From Christensenella massiliensis (GTDB lineage Bacteria > Bacillota > Clostridia > Christensenellales > Christensenellaceae): a DNA stretch of 64,000 bases. Under the pieces are notes generated by a model. That model was not told the DNA's origin. It did no database searches and worked only from the letters and a program-made list of their open reading frames with translations. The position numbers and the translations under genes were made by a program. Positions 60,727 through 64,000 of the stretch are shown one piece after another. How positions within the stretch are numbered: position 1 is the first letter of the stretch; every line of letters starts with the position of its first letter. The stretch lies in NCBI GenBank assembly GCA_900155415.1, contig LT700187.1, positions 1,798,001 to 1,862,000 of the forward strand, given 5' to 3'.

Positions 60727-61710
60727 ATGAACAAATCTTTAGGAGAAGTATTCCGCTCTGCATGGGGAACGACAAAAAATAATTTTGGACCGTTGCTCGT
60801 GGGGATCGTGGTCTATCTGGCGCCAACGCTCATACTTTCACTTATTGAAACGGCGCTTGAGCCGACAGAGGCGGCTGGGGCAATATTGCCGCTGCAGCTG
60901 TGCAGCCTGCTGTATACCCTGTTTGTTTCGCCGCTTTATCTTGGATATATGACCTCTGTGCTGCGCTCGTGGCATTTGATGGGCGTTCCGGCGAAGATAT
61001 CGGCTGCGTGGGCGGCGGCGAAAGCCAATTACGGGCGCTACCTGACGACTGTGCTCGCCGCTATGGTCCTTTCTTTTGCGGCAGTGCTGGTCATTGTTGT
61101 AATGATTTCAGCCGTAACAGTCGGAACATTATTTTCTGTAGGATTCCCGGATACAGCGGCAATGATCGGTATATTTATGCCCGCAACGATCGTGATGCTC
61201 GCACTCCTTCTGCTGTATATGCTTTTCATCAGCTTTGTCCAGTTTATTCCGGGCATGGAATTTCCAAGCGCATTTCAGGCGGTATTCAAATCCTTCCGTT
61301 ATGTCGCGCGGGGAAATTTTTTGAAAACGCTGGGGCACAGCATTCTGATCATATTGATTACCGTGGGGATCACGGTGGGGCTCTATTTTGCGATGGCAGG
61401 AGGGTATATTGCGGAACTTTATTCGACTCCTTCGGCTGTGGAGGGATTGGAAATCAGCAGGAGACTGATGGCGATGCTGCCGGTTTATACGACGGTTATC
61501 ATGATCGTCAGCATTTTCCTCCAGACCTTTACTGTGCCTTATATGTTTGAGGTATACCTCAACGCCAAGCATATCAGTGACGGCAAGGATTCGCATAAAC
61601 TTCAGAATACCTATGGGGTGCCCTATGCAAACTTTACACAGAATAAAAACGGGGCCGGGCCGGGCGGCGGCGGAAACGGAACTCCTCCGCAAATACCGCC
61701 GCAGGCTTGA
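60727..61710 (+). CDS. Polytopic membrane protein of unknown function
   Basis: A 327-residue protein with about six helices and a soluble, Gly/Pro/Asn-rich C-terminal tail (GAGPGGGGNGTPPQIPPQA) of low complexity. It loosely resembles the membrane domains of DUF975 or glycerophosphodiesterase-associated proteins, but I do not recognise a specific family. It follows the alcohol dehydrogenase by 18 nt. Confidence 0.7.
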   Translation: MNKSLGEVFRSAWGTTKNNFGPLLVGIVVYLAPTLILSLIETALEPTEAAGAILPLQLCSLLYTLFVSPLYLGYMTSVLRSWHLMGVPAKISAAWAAAKANYGRYLTTVLAAMVLSFAAVLVIVVMISAVTVGTLFSVGFPDTAAMIGIFMPATIVMLALLLLYMLFISFVQFIPGMEFPSAFQAVFKSFRYVARGNFLKTLGHSILIILITVGITVGLYFAMAGGYIAELYSTPSAVEGLEISRRLMAMLPVYTTVIMIVSIFLQTFTVPYMFEVYLNAKHISDGKDSHKLQNTYGVPYANFTQNKNGAGPGGGGNGTPPQIPPQA

Positions 61711-61734
61711 ATGCGCAAATTAGTGAATCGATCA

Positions 61735-61762
61735 AAAAAGACCGCCCGCGGGCGGCCTTTTT
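61735..61762. terminator. Bidirectional terminator between the membrane-protein gene and the second alcohol dehydrogenase
   Basis: CCGCC and GGCGG pair around CGCG, extended by A/T pairs with one mismatch and ending in T-runs, between convergent genes. Confidence 0.6.
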
Positions 61763-61775
61763 GATATTGCTCAAC

Positions 61776-62945
61776 TTAAAACTCAACGTCTTTTCCGTAG
61801 TAGGCACAGTCAAGCACTTTGCGCATAGATTCGACATCTGTCTCGCGTGGGTTGCTTCCCGTACAGGGATCTGCGACTGCATTTTCCGCAATGAAATCAG
61901 CGACTTTCAGATATTCCTCTTCGGAAACGCCATTTTCGCGGTAGGTCTGCTTGATTCCGAGCTTTTTGTTCAGATTTTTGATCGCATCCACAAGGGAATT
62001 GACAAGCTGCCGTGTCGTTGCGCCGGGAAGCCCGAGCGCATGTGCGATATCCGCGATGCGGTGGCGGCATGCCGTCGCATTATACTCGATCACATAAGGC
62101 AGCAGGATCGCGTTGCAGCGGCCGTGCGGGATATCGAATTGTGCGCCGGTCTTATGTGCGAGCGAATGGCAGATACCGAGCAGAGCGTTCGAAAAAGCCA
62201 TACCAGCCATACATTGTGCGATATGCATGCGGCCCCTTGCTTCCACATTCCCTTCAACGGAAGCAACAAGATTTTCATAAACCATCTGAATGGCTTTGAG
62301 CGCAAGCGCGTCGGAAATAGGGCTGTGCAGCGCGGCAACATAAGCTTCGATCGCATGCGTAAGAGCGTCCATGCCAGTGTCGGCAGTAAGCGCCTTTGGC
62401 ATCGTAAGGGGAATATTGCTGTCAAGAATAGCGATATCCGGTGTGATCTCAAAATCTGCCAAAGGATATTTGATGAGCGTTTTATAGTCTGTAATGACGG
62501 AAAAGGCAGTGACCTCGGTCGCTGTGCCCGACGTCGATGGGATAGCGACAAAAATTGCTTTCCGACGGAGCTTTGGCATTGTGAAAGGCTCTTTGATGTC
62601 ATCAAAAGTCTTCTCAGGATATTCATAGAATACCCACATTGCCTTCGCAGCGTCGATAGGAGAGCCGCCGCCGATCGCTACGATCACGTCGGGCTCAAAG
62701 TCCCGCATTGCCTGTGCGCCGCGGTAAACGGTCTCTACCGACGGATCGGGCTCAACGCCCTCAAACAATTTGGTTTCAAGGCCCGCTTCATGCAGAATAT
62801 TCTCGAGCTTATCGAGAAACCCGAATTTCTGCATAGAGTGACCGCCCGTTACGATGATCGCTTTTTTGCAGCCTTTCAGGCAGGAAAGCTCATTCATCGC
62901 GTCGGGACCGAAATAAAGGTCGCGGGGTAATGTAAATCTTGCCAT
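61776..62945 (-). CDS. Iron-containing alcohol dehydrogenase
   Basis: A 389-residue group III dehydrogenase with GGGSPIDAAKAMW (cofactor loop) and metal ligands in DALTHAIEAYV, GICHSLAHKTG and DIPHGRCNAIL. It is like clostridial butanol/propanediol-type enzymes, probably disposing of reducing power in fermentation. ATG 62945 follows AAAGGA; the longer GTG-started frame to 62993 lacks homology at its N-terminus. Confidence 0.9.
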   Translation of the reverse strand: MARFTLPRDLYFGPDAMNELSCLKGCKKAIIVTGGHSMQKFGFLDKLENILHEAGLETKLFEGVEPDPSVETVYRGAQAMRDFEPDVIVAIGGGSPIDAAKAMWVFYEYPEKTFDDIKEPFTMPKLRRKAIFVAIPSTSGTATEVTAFSVITDYKTLIKYPLADFEITPDIAILDSNIPLTMPKALTADTGMDALTHAIEAYVAALHSPISDALALKAIQMVYENLVASVEGNVEARGRMHIAQCMAGMAFSNALLGICHSLAHKTGAQFDIPHGRCNAILLPYVIEYNATACRHRIADIAHALGLPGATTRQLVNSLVDAIKNLNKKLGIKQTYRENGVSEEEYLKVADFIAENAVADPCTGSNPRETDVESMRKVLDCAYYGKDVEF

Positions 62946-63171
62946 AATAGTTCCATCCTTTCCGATTTGTTTTATACTTATATTGATAACCACGATCGTT
63001 ATCTTTTATATCTCCATTTTACACTTTGTTAAATAAATATCAATTATTATCCGAATACTTTTTTAAAAGAGAAGAGCTCCGCATCTATATTAATATGGTA
63101 AAAACTATAAATAAGAAAATTGTTACAAAGGAACCGTTTTGTGCTACTATTATAAGGACGATTCGGTTGGG

Positions 63172-63190
63172 ACTGTGCTGTCGGCACAGT
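63172..63190 (+). promoter_or_regulatory. Hairpin just before the ABC exporter ribosome site
   Basis: ACTGTGC and GCACAGT pair around a 5-nt loop, ending 1 nt before the TAAAGGA ribosome site. It may limit or protect translation start. No clear promoter was identified in the AT-rich 62946-63171 region. Confidence 0.4.
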
Positions 63191-63204
63191 TAAAGGAATA
63201 TTTC

Positions 63205-64000
63205 ATGTGGAAGCTTGTAAAATATCTGAAAAATTATAAAAAAGAAGTGATTTTAGGCCCCATCTTCAAACTGGCAGAAGCAGTTTTGGAATTGATTGCT
63301 CCGCTTATTATGGCAGATATTATTGATACGGGAATCAAAAATGCGGATGCGGATTATGTTTTGCGGATGGGGGGGATCATGATCCTGATTGCAGCGATCG
63401 GCCTTGTTTGTGCGCTTATCTGCCAGTATTTTGCGGCCAAAGCATCACAGGGCTTCGGAACAGACCTAAGAAACGAAATGTTCGCCCGCATCAGCGCGCT
63501 TTCCCATGCGGAGATAGATGCAGTCGGCACGCCCTCCCTCATTACACGTATCACGAATGATGTCAATCAGCTTCAGGTCGCAGTCGCCATGCTGATACGG
63601 CTGGTGATACGCGCGCCTTTCCTTGTGATAGGGGCGACAGTTATGGCCGTGCTCATAGACTGGAAGATGTCGCTGATTTTTGTGGCTGCTGCGGCAGGGA
63701 TCGCGGTCATTCTGTATCAGATCATGTCACGCTCCGTACCTTTTTATAAAACGATACAAAAGCTTTTGGACCGTATTTCACTGATCACACGGGAGAATCT
63801 TTCCGGGGTACGCGTCATACGGGCGTTTTCCAAACAAGAAACGGAGCAGGAGCGTTTTGAAGAGGGGGCGGACGACCTGAAAAGGGCGTCCCTGCGCGTA
63901 GGGAAAATTTCTGCTCTCCTGAATCCGCTCACCTATCTGACAGTCAATATCGGAATTATCGCAATTATATGGTTTGGCGGCGGTGCAGTCAATACAGGTA
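63205..64000 (+). CDS. ABC exporter, transmembrane domain (3' end outside window)
   Basis: An open frame from ATG 63205 to the right edge (265 codons). The sequence begins MWKLVKYLKNYKKEVILGP and matches the type I exporter membrane domain (LIAPLIMADIIDTGI, FGTDLRNEMFARI, LITRITNDVNQLQ, LSGVRVIRAFSKQE-like). It resembles the MdlB/YheI multidrug half-transporters. The ATPase domain is beyond the window. AAAGGA lies 7 nt before ATG. Confidence 0.85.
   Translation, partial: MWKLVKYLKNYKKEVILGPIFKLAEAVLELIAPLIMADIIDTGIKNADADYVLRMGGIMILIAAIGLVCALICQYFAAKASQGFGTDLRNEMFARISALSHAEIDAVGTPSLITRITNDVNQLQVAVAMLIRLVIRAPFLVIGATVMAVLIDWKMSLIFVAAAAGIAVILYQIMSRSVPFYKTIQKLLDRISLITRENLSGVRVIRAFSKQETEQERFEEGADDLKRASLRVGKISALLNPLTYLTVNIGIIAIIWFGGGAVNTG

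Noticed and set aside
61707-62930. A 407-codon plus-strand frame opposite the iron alcohol dehydrogenase at 61776-62945
   Set aside because: The minus-strand gene has full metal and cofactor motifs; the plus-strand frame has no recognisable domain and covers the terminator.

Overview
This 64 kb window looks like the chromosome of an anaerobic, fermentative low-redox Firmicute of class Clostridia. The evidence is gene content and order: an Ech-type energy-converting [NiFe] hydrogenase with its hyp maturation genes, a 2x[4Fe-4S] ferredoxin, clostridial forms of HflX, RadC and PepV, and a block from 19.0 to 28.5 kb that matches the order of the Bacillus subtilis yaaO-tmk-holB-ricT-trmNF-rsmI-metG-tatD neighbourhood. 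A Christensenella-like gut organism is only a guess. I saw no rRNA, tRNA, CRISPR array, insertion sequence or prophage.

Layout. 0-2.4 kb: a disulfide reductase-rhodanese-TusA fusion (cut by the left edge), thioredoxin, and a Crp/Fnr regulator facing away. 2.7-13.5 kb: one long operon with two small membrane proteins, echABCDEF and hypAFCDE. The large subunit ends directly after its last nickel ligands, and neither hypB nor a maturation protease is present. 13.7-18.5 kb: lgt, an orphan TPP-dependent E1 alpha/beta pair behind a leader that carries a perfect sigma-70 promoter and an intrinsic terminator, then hflX with an N-terminal JAMM/RadC-like domain. 18.6-29.1 kb: the yaaO-tatD block plus comB, a small ferredoxin gene and a TatD-associated radical SAM gene. 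29.2-33.1 kb, minus strand: a YtrA-type GntR regulator with an ABC ATPase and permease, a half-size EamA transporter, a GNAT acetyltransferase and radC. 33.2-36.4 kb: pepV and a short alanyl-tRNA synthetase without the C-Ala domain.

36.5-45.8 kb looks like an accessory catabolic island: two tandem PucR-type regulators divergent from an SDR, an old-yellow-enzyme/enoate reductase, an MFS carrier, a secondary-alcohol dehydrogenase and a YkvI-like transporter. The substrate is unknown. 46-52 kb: a HAD phosphatase, signal peptidase I with a long acidic N-terminus, a DUF951 protein, corA, murA and a CNNM/CorC-type protein. 52.2-55.2 kb: pdxR divergent from pdxST. 55.3-59.1 kb: cysE, a YitT/YczE membrane protein, metA (Glu111, so predicted to use acetyl-CoA) and cysK. 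59.1-64 kb: a FucU-type mutarotase, two iron-dependent alcohol dehydrogenases, a membrane protein and the start of an ABC exporter.

The most striking non-coding signal is upstream of corA (48.1-48.3 kb). It consists of a promoter, a strong ribosome binding site, a 24-codon leader ORF beginning MDADP, and two mutually exclusive hairpins. The layout resembles the enterobacterial mgtL leader of a Mg2+ transporter but I recognise no sequence family. Other unexplained signals are the E1 leader, and two genes (hflX, trmNF) whose ATG lies exactly 6 nt after an extended -10 box, as expected for leaderless mRNAs.
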